From contig NZ_OCTU01000002.1 of NCBI RefSeq assembly GCF_900232945.1, positions 124,001 to 188,000 of the forward strand: 64,000 nt of DNA, read 5' to 3'. The stretch's first letter is position 1, and every line of letters starts with the position of its first letter. Of this stretch, positions 26,364-34,594 are shown piece after piece. The position numbers and the translations under genes are program-made. Below the pieces are notes generated by a model. It did no database searches and had not been told where the DNA came from. It saw only the letters and a program-made list of their open reading frames with translations. This DNA comes from Urinicoccus timonensis. GTDB taxonomy: Bacteria > Bacillota > Clostridia > Tissierellales > Peptoniphilaceae.

Positions 26364-27629
26364 ATGAACTACAAGGACTATCTAGAAAGAGAATTGAAAA
26401 CCGCCTTTGGATGTACCGAACCCATTGCCATTGCCTATACTGCGGCCAAGGCCAAGGAGGTCTTGGGCCATGAGCCGGACCGGATCCAGGCCGACCTGTC
26501 AGCCAACATCATTAAAAACGCCCATAGCGTCTATGTACCGGGAACCCAGGGGCGTAAGGGTATCGATATTTCCCTGGCAGCCGGGGCCCTTTTAGGTCAA
26601 TCGGCCCATGAGCTGGAAGTTTTAGCCCATATCGACCAGACCAGGCTGGAGGATTGCGACCGTTTTATCCAACAAGGTCGGATCCAGGTCCAGTTGAAGG
26701 AAAATGTGGCCAACCTCTATATCCAGGTGACAGCCTACTACCAAGATTCCTATGCCCGGGTCCTTGTGGTGGATGAGCACACCAACATTGCCCGGATTGA
26801 AAAAGATGGAGAGGTTCTCTATCAAAAAAACCAATCCATCCAAGAAGAAGTCCAAGTGGATTTTTCCTTTGATAAAATCTATGACTATGCTCAAACAGCC
26901 GACCTAAAAGACTTTCAGGACCTTTTAGACCGGGAGATTTCCTATAACTATGCCATTGCCCAAGAGGGCATCCAAAACCCCTGGGGGTCTGGTATTGGTC
27001 GTCTAATCCTAGAAAGACACCCCCAAGACCTGAGAGAAAAAATTGTAGCCTATACAGCTGCTGGGTCCGACGCTCGGATGTCCGGAGCAGAAAACCCCGT
27101 GGTCATTAACTCCGGGTCTGGCAACCAAGGAATTTCCGTCTCCGTCCCCTTGATTGTCTATGCCAAGGAAAAAAACCTAGACCGAGAAGACCTCCAAAGA
27201 GGGCTTTTGTTTGCCAACCTCCTGGGCCTCTACCAAAAGAAAAATATCGGCAAACTGTCCGCCTATTGTGGGGTTGTTTCTGCAGCCTCCAGCGCCATTT
27301 GCGGCCTTGCCTTTTTAAAGGGAGAAGACCGGCAAGTCATTAAAGAAACCTTGGCCAACGCCCTAGCCGTCAATGGGGGCATCCTCTGTGACGGAGCCAA
27401 GGCCTCTTGTGCCATGAAAATCGCCTCCAGCCTTAGAAATGCCTTTTTGGCCTACGACCAAGCCAAGGCCGGCCAGTCCTTCAAGGCCCAGGATGGGATT
27501 GTCAAAGACGACATCGACCAAACCCTAGAAGTTGTGGGCAATATCGCCCGCTACGGCATGAAAAAAACAGATGAAGTGATTTTAAATGAAGTCTTGGGCA
27601 ACCGGGATTATTTAAAGGAATTTGAATAG
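26364..27629 (+). CDS. cyuA: L-cysteine desulfidase (UPF0597/CyuA family)
   Basis: A 421-residue protein of the UPF0597/CyuA family, related to the serine dehydratase alpha chain. CyuA-type enzymes break cysteine down to pyruvate, ammonia and sulfide with an Fe-S cluster in anaerobic conditions. Family segments are ELKTAFGCTEPIAIAYTAA at the N-terminus, NIIKNAHSVYVPG, NSGSGNQGISVSVP and LCDGAKASCAMKIASS. AAGGAG fixes the start at 26364, seven bases downstream; the longer frame begins at the ribosome site. It is the last gene before the AT-rich restriction island. No transporter partner is adjacent. Confidence 0.88.
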   Translation: MNYKDYLERELKTAFGCTEPIAIAYTAAKAKEVLGHEPDRIQADLSANIIKNAHSVYVPGTQGRKGIDISLAAGALLGQSAHELEVLAHIDQTRLEDCDRFIQQGRIQVQLKENVANLYIQVTAYYQDSYARVLVVDEHTNIARIEKDGEVLYQKNQSIQEEVQVDFSFDKIYDYAQTADLKDFQDLLDREISYNYAIAQEGIQNPWGSGIGRLILERHPQDLREKIVAYTAAGSDARMSGAENPVVINSGSGNQGISVSVPLIVYAKEKNLDREDLQRGLLFANLLGLYQKKNIGKLSAYCGVVSAASSAICGLAFLKGEDRQVIKETLANALAVNGGILCDGAKASCAMKIASSLRNAFLAYDQAKAGQSFKAQDGIVKDDIDQTLEVVGNIARYGMKKTDEVILNEVLGNRDYLKEFE

Positions 27630-27781
27630 GGAGAGGAAAACTAAAAAATTGCAAAAATGCTTAATTTGTGTTTACAAATATTGTGAGGAAGATTTAAATT
27701 TAACTGATTTAACCAGTAGCAGTATTAAGTCATTACACAGTGACAACTTATAAAAGCATATAGCATATTAGGAGATTAGAT

Positions 27782-28531
27782 TTGTCAAAAGAAATAAAAA
27801 AATTTGAGCCAGAAAATTTTGAACTTGAGATGAATACTGTTTGGAGCTTTCCCGAGAGAGGGAACTGGGCAACTCATGATGCAAAATGGAGGGGGAATTG
27901 GTCTCCTTATATACCAAGGAATATTCTTTTGAGATATTCTAAGGAGGGAGATTATGTTTTGGATCAATTTGCTGGAGGAGGTACAAGTCTAGTTGAAGCA
28001 AAATTATTAAATAGAAATATACTTGGTTTGGATGTTAATGATACTGCCTTAGAAAGATGTCGCGAAAAAATCGATTTTGAATACAAATATAACCCAAAAA
28101 TTGTAATAAAAAAAGGAGATGCAAGGGACCTATCATTTTTAAAAGACGAGAGCATTGATTTGATATGTACGCATCCGCCTTATTCAGACATCATTAAATA
28201 TAGCGAAGGGATTGGAAATGATCTGTCTTTGTTAGGAATGAAAGATTTCTTAAAAGAGATGAATAAGGTAGCAGAAGAATCTTTTCGTGTATTAAAAAAG
28301 GATAAATTTTGTGCGATTTTAATAGGGGATATGCGAAAAAAGGGTCATGTTCAACCACTAGGATTTGCTGTAATGAATATTTTTTTAGAAGCCGGCTTTG
28401 TTTTGAAAGAAATTATATTGAAAGAACAGCATAATTGTAAAGCCACAGGCTTTTGGAAAACCAACAGCATTAAATATAATTTTTTATTACTAGCACATGA
28501 ATATTTATTTATTTTTAGGAAACCTCAATAG
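27782..28531 (+). CDS. DNA methyltransferase, HPPY type (restriction-modification)
   Basis: A 249-residue AdoMet-dependent DNA methylase. AdoMet motif I is FAGGGTSLVEA (from residue 63), the acidic NRNILGLDVND follows, and catalytic motif IV is HPPY at 131-134, a variant of DPPY/SPPY found in amino-methylating enzymes. It starts at TTG with AGGAG seven bases upstream. Base composition is far more AT-rich than in the genes to its left, and it opens the three-gene restriction island. Whether it makes N6-methyladenine or N4-methylcytosine is not evident. Confidence 0.82.
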   Translation: MSKEIKKFEPENFELEMNTVWSFPERGNWATHDAKWRGNWSPYIPRNILLRYSKEGDYVLDQFAGGGTSLVEAKLLNRNILGLDVNDTALERCREKIDFEYKYNPKIVIKKGDARDLSFLKDESIDLICTHPPYSDIIKYSEGIGNDLSLLGMKDFLKEMNKVAEESFRVLKKDKFCAILIGDMRKKGHVQPLGFAVMNIFLEAGFVLKEIILKEQHNCKATGFWKTNSIKYNFLLLAHEYLFIFRKPQ

Positions 28532-28640
28532 AATTCTATGATAAAATGTTTATATAGGCATATAAAATTTAATTTTTCAAAATGTATTTAAACTTATTAG
28601 GTAGAATATAGCAAATAATCGATATGAAGGGAGGGATAAT

Positions 28641-29492
28641 ATGGAAGATATAATGTTAGCACCTATATTGAAATGGGTTGGAGGAAAAAGACAACTATTA
28701 CCAACGATAACTCCACTATTACCTAAAAAAATAACAACATATGTAGAGCCGTTTTTAGGGGGAGGAGCTGTTTTATTTAGTTTACAACCTAAAAAAGCTG
28801 TTATAAATGATTTTAATGAAGACTTAATGAATGTATATAAAGTAGTCAAAGAAAATCCAGAGGAACTTCTGGCTTTATTAGAAGAACATGATAGAAATAA
28901 TAGTGAAGAATATTATTATAAGATACGTTCTTTAGATAGACTTGATATATATAACACTATGAGTGATGTAGAAAAAGCATCTAGAATTATTTATCTTAAT
29001 AAAACTTGTTTTAATGGTTTATTTAGGGTTAATCAAGCAGGACAATTTAATAGTCCATATGGGAAGTATAAAAACCCTAATATTATTAATAGACCTGCAA
29101 TTTTAGCGATGTCTAAATATTTCAATAGTAATAATATTAAAATACTTAATGGTGATTATAAAATGGCTTTAAAAAATTTAAGAAGGGGCGCTTTTGTTTA
29201 TTTTGATCCTCCATATGTGCCAATATCATCTTCAGCGAGTTTTACAGGGTATACGGAAAATGGCTTTGATGAAAAAGATCAGAGACTCCTTAAAAAACAA
29301 TGTGACAAATTAAATGATAGAGGAATTAAATTTTTGTTATCAAATTCAGATCATCCTTTAATTAGAGAGATATATGAAGATTATGAAATTATTACCGTCA
29401 AGGCAAGGCGCTCAATTAATTCTAAAGGAAACAAACGTGGGGAAATTAATGAGGTTTTGGTGAGAAACTATGAAGAAGATAAGCGCAAATGA
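28641..29492 (+). CDS. Dam/DpnM-family DNA adenine methyltransferase
   Basis: A 283-residue N6-adenine methylase of the D12/Dam class. The N-terminal motif is APILKWVGGKRQLLP, AdoMet motif I is YVEPFLGGGAVLF, and the catalytic DPPY is at 189-192 (VYFDPPYVPIS). Proteins of this class often methylate GATC, but other targets are known, so the site is not called here. GGGAGGG precedes ATG 28641. The 3' end overlaps the endonuclease gene by 23 nt, tying modification to restriction. The DNA is very AT-rich, consistent with horizontal acquisition. Confidence 0.92.
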   Translation: MEDIMLAPILKWVGGKRQLLPTITPLLPKKITTYVEPFLGGGAVLFSLQPKKAVINDFNEDLMNVYKVVKENPEELLALLEEHDRNNSEEYYYKIRSLDRLDIYNTMSDVEKASRIIYLNKTCFNGLFRVNQAGQFNSPYGKYKNPNIINRPAILAMSKYFNSNNIKILNGDYKMALKNLRRGAFVYFDPPYVPISSSASFTGYTENGFDEKDQRLLKKQCDKLNDRGIKFLLSNSDHPLIREIYEDYEIITVKARRSINSKGNKRGEINEVLVRNYEEDKRK

Positions 29493-30810
29493 GGCGTGGG
29501 AAAAGTTATTTGATAAGTACAATATAATTAACGAAATTAATAATAAGGGTTTTTTTAACATAACTGCAGATCAAATAAAAGAATTTAAAGAACCGAGACT
29601 TATGGCGAAGTGGGATAGCTCAGAATCACTTCCAAGTATTTTAAGGGCAAATAAAATAAATATACTACCAACAGCAAGAGGAACTTATATTTTAAGTGAT
29701 TTTAAATTATATGAAGAAATTCCAGATTGTGCAGAATCTGTTACAAAGATGCAAAAGGTAGAAATTCCTCATTTTTTTGAAAGTATTGACACTGAAAATA
29801 TAACTTCAGAATCAAATGCCATTAATGTGCTTATGATATCTTCTATTTTAGAAAATTTTTTAGACGAAGAAGATAATTTTATGACATTTAACGGAAGAAT
29901 GGGTACTGGAGAATTTAAATTTTCAGTAGATAGACTATCAAGGATTCCTTTGAAAATTAATGTTAAGAATGCACAGTGTGAAATAGATGCAGGACTGGAA
30001 AACAATCATTCAATAGTTATTATGGAAGCTAAAAATGTAGTGCATCCAGATTTTCATATTCGTCAACTTTATTATCCATTTAGACTATGGGAAAATAAAG
30101 TTAAAAAGCCAATAAGACTTGTATTTTCTATATATTCTAATCAGATATTCAGATTGTTAGAATATAGGTTTAGAGAATTAAATGACTATTCCTCTATAGA
30201 ACTTGTTCAAGAAAAAAATTATACATTGCAAAATACGGAAATAAATAATGAGGATTTACTTGAGACATATAAAGAAACCGTGATTAAAACGGATGATAAC
30301 CAAAGTAAGCAAAAAAATAAAACTCCATTTATACAGGCTAATAGTTTTGAAAGAGTAATTTCTTTAATAGAAAATTTGCAAGAAAAAGATATGAACCTTG
30401 AAGAGATTGCTGAACTTATGCAGTTTCAATTAAGACAATCTGATTACTATTACAATGCTGGTAAATATTTAGGATTATTTCAAAAGTATGAAGCCGTTGA
30501 ATATAGCGGTCTTGATGATGCCTATTATAAAGTAGTTAAAGTTAAGCTAACAAAACAAGGTATGGACGTGGCAAAGATGAATTATAGGCCGAGGCAACTA
30601 CAATTGGTAAAGCTTATTTTAGAACATAAAATATTTAATGAATTATTTTATAGAGCATATACAACAGGAGAGAAGCCTGAATTAGACGACATAATGTTCT
30701 TAATGAGAAAATACAATGTATGTAATGAAGGGCAAATAAAGAGAAGAGCTGGTACAGTATCTGCGTGGTTAAAATGGATATTTAAACTTACAAAGGTTGA
30801 AAAAATTTAA
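29470..30810 (+). CDS. Putative type II restriction endonuclease
   Basis: A 446-residue protein encoded immediately after and overlapping the Dam-type methylase. A PD-(D/E)xK nuclease centre is visible as Asp173 in CEIDAGLE, then Glu186-Ala-Lys188 at the end of a hydrophobic strand (HSIVIMEAKN). HPDFHIRQLYYPFRLW follows, consistent with a nuclease core. The last 130 residues (LEEIAELMQFQLRQSDYYYNAG and later) look like winged-helix DNA-binding modules. It is longer than DpnII/MboI-type enzymes and not recognisably of their family. Assignment as the restriction enzyme rests on motif and gene order. Confidence 0.78.
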   Translation: MKKISANEAWEKLFDKYNIINEINNKGFFNITADQIKEFKEPRLMAKWDSSESLPSILRANKINILPTARGTYILSDFKLYEEIPDCAESVTKMQKVEIPHFFESIDTENITSESNAINVLMISSILENFLDEEDNFMTFNGRMGTGEFKFSVDRLSRIPLKINVKNAQCEIDAGLENNHSIVIMEAKNVVHPDFHIRQLYYPFRLWENKVKKPIRLVFSIYSNQIFRLLEYRFRELNDYSSIELVQEKNYTLQNTEINNEDLLETYKETVIKTDDNQSKQKNKTPFIQANSFERVISLIENLQEKDMNLEEIAELMQFQLRQSDYYYNAGKYLGLFQKYEAVEYSGLDDAYYKVVKVKLTKQGMDVAKMNYRPRQLQLVKLILEHKIFNELFYRAYTTGEKPELDDIMFLMRKYNVCNEGQIKRRAGTVSAWLKWIFKLTKVEKI

Positions 30811-30872
30811 AGATTTAGAAGATGTTATGGAAATTATAGAACAGTCCTTTGACTATCAACTAGACAATTAAT
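30811..30872 (+). pseudogene. Possible 3' remnant of a gene at the island edge
   Basis: Directly after the endonuclease stop, another frame reads KDLEDVMEIIEQSFDYQLDN and ends in TAA at 30869-30871. It has no start or ribosome site of its own and looks like a gene tail, perhaps left by insertion of the restriction island. It is too short to be sure; chance is possible. Confidence 0.2.
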
Positions 30873-30880
30873 CCCACACA

Positions 30881-30909
30881 AAAAAAGCTAGCCTAGGCTA
30901 GCTTTTTTT
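30881..30909. terminator. Bidirectional terminator between restriction island and tyrS
   Basis: AGCTAGC / GCTAGCT arms around CTAG, with an A run before and a T run after, can terminate both the plus-strand endonuclease transcript and minus-strand tyrS. Confidence 0.85.
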
Positions 30910-30924
30910 ATCTACATATACATT

Positions 30925-32151
30925 TTATTTCAAGACCAACTTATGGTAGACTTTTTTCCCCTTTCTTAAAAGGAGTTGGCCATCTTTAAAGAGGTCTTTG
31001 GTGATTTCTTGGTCAAAGGCCTTGGCTTTTTCTTCTCCAATGGTGATGCCACCTTGGTCTACCAGTCGGCGGCCTTCGCTGTTGCTCTTGACAAAGCCCA
31101 CAAGTTTAATCAGGTCAATGACGGTCTTGTTTTCGGCTAGGGTTTTTTCGTCAATTTCTGTAGTGGGTACATTGTCTAGGGACCCTCCTTGGCCGAAAAG
31201 GGCCTTGGCAGCTTCCTTGGCCTTGTCGGCTTCTTCTTTGGAATGGATGTCTTTGACAATTTCATAGGCCAAAACTTCCTTGGCCTTGTTGAGGTCGGCG
31301 CCTTCCAGGGCTGCGTATTGGTCGATTTCTTCCAGGGAAAGGTGGGTTAGGAGCTTCATAAATTTAATGACGTCCCGGTCATCCACATTTCGCATGTATT
31401 GGAAGAGTTCGTAGGGGGATGTTTTTTCTGGATCCAACCAGATGGTACCGGATTCGGTTTTACCCATTTTTTTACCTTCGGCAGTGGTTAAAAGCTTGAA
31501 GGTCATGGCGTAGACCTTGTCTTGTTCCAGCTTCCGAACTAGCTCGTAGCCCCCAATCATGTTGGACCATTGGTCGGACCCACCCAATTCTAGGCGGCAG
31601 TTAAAGTCTCGATAGAGCTTCAAGAAGTCGTAGGACTGCATGAGCATGTAGGAGAATTCAAAGAAGGTCAGGCCTTGGTCCATACGGTTTTTGTAGCAGT
31701 CAAAGCCCAACATTCGGTTGACGGTAAAGTGGACGCCGATTTCCCGCATGAAGTCGACAAAGTTCAGGTTTAAAAGCCAGTCTTTGTTGTTGGTAAAGTG
31801 ACCCTTGCCATTGTCAAAGTCCAGGAAGTGGCGGAGTTGACGTTTAAATTGTTCAGCATTGTAGTCGATAGTTTCTTCGGTCATGATTTTACGCATGTCG
31901 TTTTTGCCAGAGGGGTCCCCAATCATGGTGGTTCCGCCACCAATTAGGGCGATGGGGATGTGGCCGGCTCTTTGCATGTGTTGCATAACCATAATTTGTA
32001 GGTAGTGGCCCAGGGTCAGGCTGTCGGCAGTACAGTCGAAGCCAATGTAAAAGGTAATGGGCTCTTTAGCTAGAATTTCTCTTAATTCTTTTTCGTCGGT
32101 GGCTTGGTCAAGGTAACCTCTTTCCACCAAGATATCATATACGTTTTGCAT
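30925..32151 (-). CDS. tyrS: Tyrosyl-tRNA synthetase
   Basis: A 408-residue class I synthetase that charges tRNA-Tyr. Class I signatures are HYLQIMVMQHMQRAGH (HIGH-like, written HYLQ) and KMGKTESG (KMSKS-like). The catalytic core includes YIGFDCTADSLTLGHY and QLGGSDQWSNMIGGYEL-type residues, and an S4 RNA-binding domain makes up the C-terminus (VGFVKSNSEGRRLVDQGGI). The gene has AGGAGGAAAGT before its ATG and a T-box leader on its transcript, so it is induced by uncharged tRNA-Tyr. Confidence 0.96.
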   Translation of the reverse strand: MQNVYDILVERGYLDQATDEKELREILAKEPITFYIGFDCTADSLTLGHYLQIMVMQHMQRAGHIPIALIGGGTTMIGDPSGKNDMRKIMTEETIDYNAEQFKRQLRHFLDFDNGKGHFTNNKDWLLNLNFVDFMREIGVHFTVNRMLGFDCYKNRMDQGLTFFEFSYMLMQSYDFLKLYRDFNCRLELGGSDQWSNMIGGYELVRKLEQDKVYAMTFKLLTTAEGKKMGKTESGTIWLDPEKTSPYELFQYMRNVDDRDVIKFMKLLTHLSLEEIDQYAALEGADLNKAKEVLAYEIVKDIHSKEEADKAKEAAKALFGQGGSLDNVPTTEIDEKTLAENKTVIDLIKLVGFVKSNSEGRRLVDQGGITIGEEKAKAFDQEITKDLFKDGQLLLRKGKKVYHKLVLK

Positions 32152-32164
32152 ACTTTCCTCCTAA

Positions 32165-32320
32165 AATAAAAAAAGCCTCCGCTCTTGAAAGGACGAACGG
32201 GTCGTGGTACCACCTTTCTTTGCGAATGCCTCATTTGACTATAAACTCCATCAGTGTAATTTCCCGGGAAGGACCTGCCCCTTGCCGGTACTGGGTTGAT
32301 GTCTTCGTTTTATGAACTTA
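32165..32320 (-). ncRNA. T-box leader of tyrS
   Basis: On the minus strand the T-box sequence AAGGTGGTACCACG (about 32205-32219) is followed by CCGTTCGTCC and a T7 run just before the tyrS ribosome site. GTGTAA at the 5' end pairs with TTACAC, closing a compact Stem I of about 70 nt. UAC (Tyr) triplets occur both in that 3' strand and in CAGTACCGG, so I do not assign the specifier. The terminator stem before the T run is hard to draw; GCGGAGGC has no perfect partner. Confidence 0.85.
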
Positions 32321-32325
32321 CACCC

Positions 32326-32354
32326 ATCTTAGCATAGCTTTTGGGCCAGGTCAA
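32326..32354 (-). promoter_or_regulatory. Promoter of the tyrS T-box transcript
   Basis: On the minus strand -35 TTGACC (32349-32354) and -10 TAAGAT (32326-32331) are 17 bp apart, placing the transcript start next to the T-box Stem I. Confidence 0.75.
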
Positions 32355-32390
32355 ATACTTTTTATTTATGACCGGGAGGGACTTTTTGTG

Positions 32391-32396
32391 TATAAT
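32391..32396 (+). promoter_or_regulatory. -10 element of the acpS-nnrD gene
   Basis: Perfect TATAAT at 32391-32396; the -35 position (32368-32373, ATGACC) matches four of six bases. Because it lies inside the longest frame, translation must start later, at 32415. Confidence 0.6.
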
Positions 32397-32414
32397 AAAA
32401 ATGAGGTGAGTCCA

Positions 32415-33548
32415 ATGATAGGGATTGATTTATGCCAAATTCAAAGGCTGGAGAGGATCTATAAAAAGCATGGGGACAGGTTTATCAACCGGGTCTTTAG
32501 TCCCAAGGAGCAGGCTTATTTAAGGAAGCGGAAGATGGCTCCCAGGACCATGGCAGGGCTTTTTGCCGCCAAAGAGGCCATGGCCAAGGCCCTGGGCCGG
32601 GGGATTGGTCCTGTGGCCCTGAGAGATTTAGAGGTGGGCCATGGGCCAGGACCCTGGGGGGCCTGGAAGGGCTACCGCTTTGACTTGTCCATTAGCCATG
32701 AGGGGGACTATGCCCTGGCTGTGGCCCGGATTCGAGAGTCGGAGCCTAATTTTTGCCTGCCTGAATTTTTACAGGGCCAATTGAAAAAAAGGGACTCTAG
32801 TGCCCACAAGGGGTCTGTAGGCAAGCTGGCTCTTTTGGCTGGAAAGAGGGGGATGGTAGGGGCCTTTGTCTATGCTGCCAAGGCCCTTTACCGGTCCGGG
32901 GCTGGCATGGTTTTCGGCCTGGTGGACCCGGAGGACCAGCCGGTCTTTACCCTGGCGGCTCCTGAGGTGGTCTTGCGAGATAGGAGGGCTGGTCTGGAGC
33001 CTCTTTTGGACCAGGTGGATGCCTTGGTTTTAGGTCCGGGCCTGGGACTGGAAGACCCGGCCCTGGCAGAGGGGATTTCGGCTCCCTTAAAAAGAGTGGT
33101 GGATGCTGACGCTCTCACCTATTTAAGTGGCCTGGACCATTTGCCGGACCTAAGGGGGGCTGTCTTGACACCCCACGAGGCTGAAGCCCAAAGGCTCTTC
33201 CACTGCCAGGCTTCCCGGCAAGACCTTATGACCCTGGCCAAGGACTTTGCCCGGGACCGGGGCTGTATTTTTGTCTTAAAGGGTCCCGGGACCTATGTGA
33301 CAGATGGCCACCGGGACTATGTCAATCCCACCGGCAACCCCTCCATGGCTGTGGCCGGGATGGGGGACTGTCTCTCGGGGATGATTGGCTACTATTTGAC
33401 AGCCCTGGAAGACCCCTTCTTGGCGGCTTCTATGGGGGTCTTTGTCCACGGAGCTGCCGGGGACCTGGCCAATGAAAAGTATGGCCAATCCTTGATGCCC
33501 CTGGATGTCATTGAAGAAATTCCCCAGGTCTTAAAAAAGATTTTATAG
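32415..33548 (+). CDS. acpS-nnrD: AcpS::NnrD fusion: holo-ACP synthase joined to NAD(P)HX dehydratase
   Basis: A 377-residue fused protein. Residues 1 to about 107 are a complete AcpS ([15 protein letters not shown] with the metal-binding Asp5, [14 protein letters not shown], and [14 protein letters not shown]), which loads phosphopantetheine on acyl carrier protein. After a short linker, residues about 125-377 are the ADP-dependent NAD(P)H-hydrate dehydratase: [37 protein letters not shown], and the nucleotide-site [11 protein letters not shown]. The epimerase half (NnrE) is absent. GAGGTGA lies 6 bases before ATG 32415. In Bacillus acpS and nnrD are separate adjacent genes, so this is a join of neighbours. 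Confidence 0.88.
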   Translation: MIGIDLCQIQRLERIYKKHGDRFINRVFSPKEQAYLRKRKMAPRTMAGLFAAKEAMAKALGRGIGPVALRDLEVGHGPGPWGAWKGYRFDLSISHEGDYALAVARIRESEPNFCLPEFLQGQLKKRDSSAHKGSVGKLALLAGKRGMVGAFVYAAKALYRSGAGMVFGLVDPEDQPVFTLAAPEVVLRDRRAGLEPLLDQVDALVLGPGLGLEDPALAEGISAPLKRVVDADALTYLSGLDHLPDLRGAVLTPHEAEAQRLFHCQASRQDLMTLAKDFARDRGCIFVLKGPGTYVTDGHRDYVNPTGNPSMAVAGMGDCLSGMIGYYLTALEDPFLAASMGVFVHGAAGDLANEKYGQSLMPLDVIEEIPQVLKKIL

Positions 33549-33623
33549 TTTTTCTTTTGTCCATATGGCTGGAAAGTGGCTCAAAGACTGAAAGTCCTGA
33601 GATTTTTCCAGTCATAAGAACAT

Positions 33624-33652
33624 TTGACATTCGTTTTCTTTCTTTTTATAAT
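33624..33652 (+). promoter_or_regulatory. Consensus promoter of mazF
   Basis: -35 TTGACA (33624-33629) and -10 TATAAT (33647-33652), both perfect, with 17-bp spacing, 31 bases before the mazF start. The toxin gene therefore has its own strong promoter. Confidence 0.88.
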
Positions 33653-33682
33653 GGATATGCGAAGTCATATAAAGGTGAAAGT

Positions 33683-34027
33683 ATGATAGTTAAGCGAGGA
33701 GATCTGTTTTACGCAGATTTAAGCCCTGTAGTAGGGTCAGAACAAGGAGGCGTCAGGCCAGTTGTCATTATGCAAAATGACGTTGGAAATAAATATTCAC
33801 CGACAACAATCGTTGCTGCAATTACTTCTCAATTAAACAAGGCAAAGTTACCAACTCATGTTGGTGTAAGTGCTGAAGAGTTTGGCTTACCAAAAAACTC
33901 CGTTGTGCTTTTAGAGCAGATACGAACCATTGATAAGAAGAGACTTCGCGATAAAATTGGTTGTTTTAAAGAAGAAACGATGCACAATATTGAGAAGGCT
34001 GCGCGGGTTAGTTTGGGTTTAAAATAA
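33683..34027 (+). CDS. mazF: MazF/PemK-family endoribonuclease toxin (NdoA-like)
   Basis: A 114-residue protein closely resembling Bacillus Endo[41 protein letters not shown] with the catalytic Arg, [13 protein letters not shown] with the catalytic Thr-Ser, and [13 protein letters not shown]. Such toxins cut mRNA at short specific sites. The start at 33683 follows AAAGGTG; the longer frame would begin upstream of the promoter. No MazE/NdoAI-like antitoxin precedes it: only 134 non-coding bases separate it from acpS-nnrD. Codon use is more AT-rich than in its neighbours. A terminator follows. Confidence 0.9.
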   Translation: MIVKRGDLFYADLSPVVGSEQGGVRPVVIMQNDVGNKYSPTTIVAAITSQLNKAKLPTHVGVSAEEFGLPKNSVVLLEQIRTIDKKRLRDKIGCFKEETMHNIEKAARVSLGLK

Positions 34028-34043
34028 CGCCTACATAGAAAAG

Positions 34044-34067
34044 ACACCCCCTTGAGGGGTGTTTTTT
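34044..34067 (+). terminator. Terminator of mazF
   Basis: ACACCCC and GGGGTGT pair around a short loop and are followed by TTTTTT. Confidence 0.9.
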
Positions 34068-34128
34068 CGTGAAGATTTTTAAGCAAGGAAGAAAATTACA
34101 ATGTTTTTCCACTAAGGAGTCGGTTTTT

Positions 34129-34137
34129 TGGTATAAT
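34129..34137 (+). promoter_or_regulatory. Extended -10 of the secreted protein / polymer operon
   Basis: TGGTATAAT (34129-34137) is a perfect extended -10, 20 bases before the gene at 34158. No good -35 is visible. The operon downstream has no other obvious promoter. Confidence 0.6.
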
Positions 34138-34157
34138 AGAAAAAAAGGAGGATGACT

Positions 34158-34583
34158 ATGAAAAAGACTGTTGCAGTCCTAGCGATTTTAAGCCTAGCCT
34201 TAATTGGTGGAAGTGCCATCTATGGAACGGAAAAAGATCCTGTGGTGACTGTTTCCTATCTCAATGAAAAATTATCTCAATTAAAAAATACAGGTGGAGC
34301 TAGCACGGCATCCACAGGAAATGAAATGAAGTTGGTGGAATTGAAAAAGGGAGACCGGATTATTGCCGCTGCAGGTAGTGAACTAATCCTCCGGTCAGGA
34401 GAAGCCACAGCCATTGCCACAGACTTGGGAGGCTTAAGTGACTTAACCCAAGGAAAAGACATCAAGCATGCCCGTCAAGTAGAAAGAGACCATTTACTGG
34501 TTATCCCAAGAAGTGACGGCCGGGGCCTATTGGCCAAGACCAGCGCTCTTGTTCTTGTTCGGGGATCCTATAGTGTAAAATAA
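34158..34583 (+). CDS. Secreted protein of unknown function
   Basis: A 141-residue protein with an N-terminal signal peptide (MKKTVAVLAILSLALIGGSAI) and a small beta-rich body: KLVELKKGDRIIAAAGSELILRSGEATAIA, a GLSDLTQGKDI segment and the ending IPRSDGRGLLAKTSALVLVRGSYSVK. The pattern recurs, to my recollection, in uncharacterised exported proteins of clostridia. AAGGAGG lies 6 bases before ATG 34158. It precedes the surface-polymer operon by 11 bases and may belong to it. Confidence 0.7.
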   Translation: MKKTVAVLAILSLALIGGSAIYGTEKDPVVTVSYLNEKLSQLKNTGGASTASTGNEMKLVELKKGDRIIAAAGSELILRSGEATAIATDLGGLSDLTQGKDIKHARQVERDHLLVIPRSDGRGLLAKTSALVLVRGSYSVK

Positions 34584-34594
34584 AGGAGCCATTT

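Noticed and set aside
27660..27758. 34-codon frame from TTG upstream of the first methylase
   Set aside because: No ribosome site, no family likeness, and short frames are expected by chance in AT-rich DNA.
27630..30872. Prophage or transposon carrying the restriction genes
   Set aside because: No integrase, transposase, terminal repeat or target duplication could be found; only the AT-rich composition suggests transfer.
33549..33682. Search for a MazE-like antitoxin before mazF
   Set aside because: No frame with a ribosome site and a plausible length fits; the span holds the mazF promoter instead.
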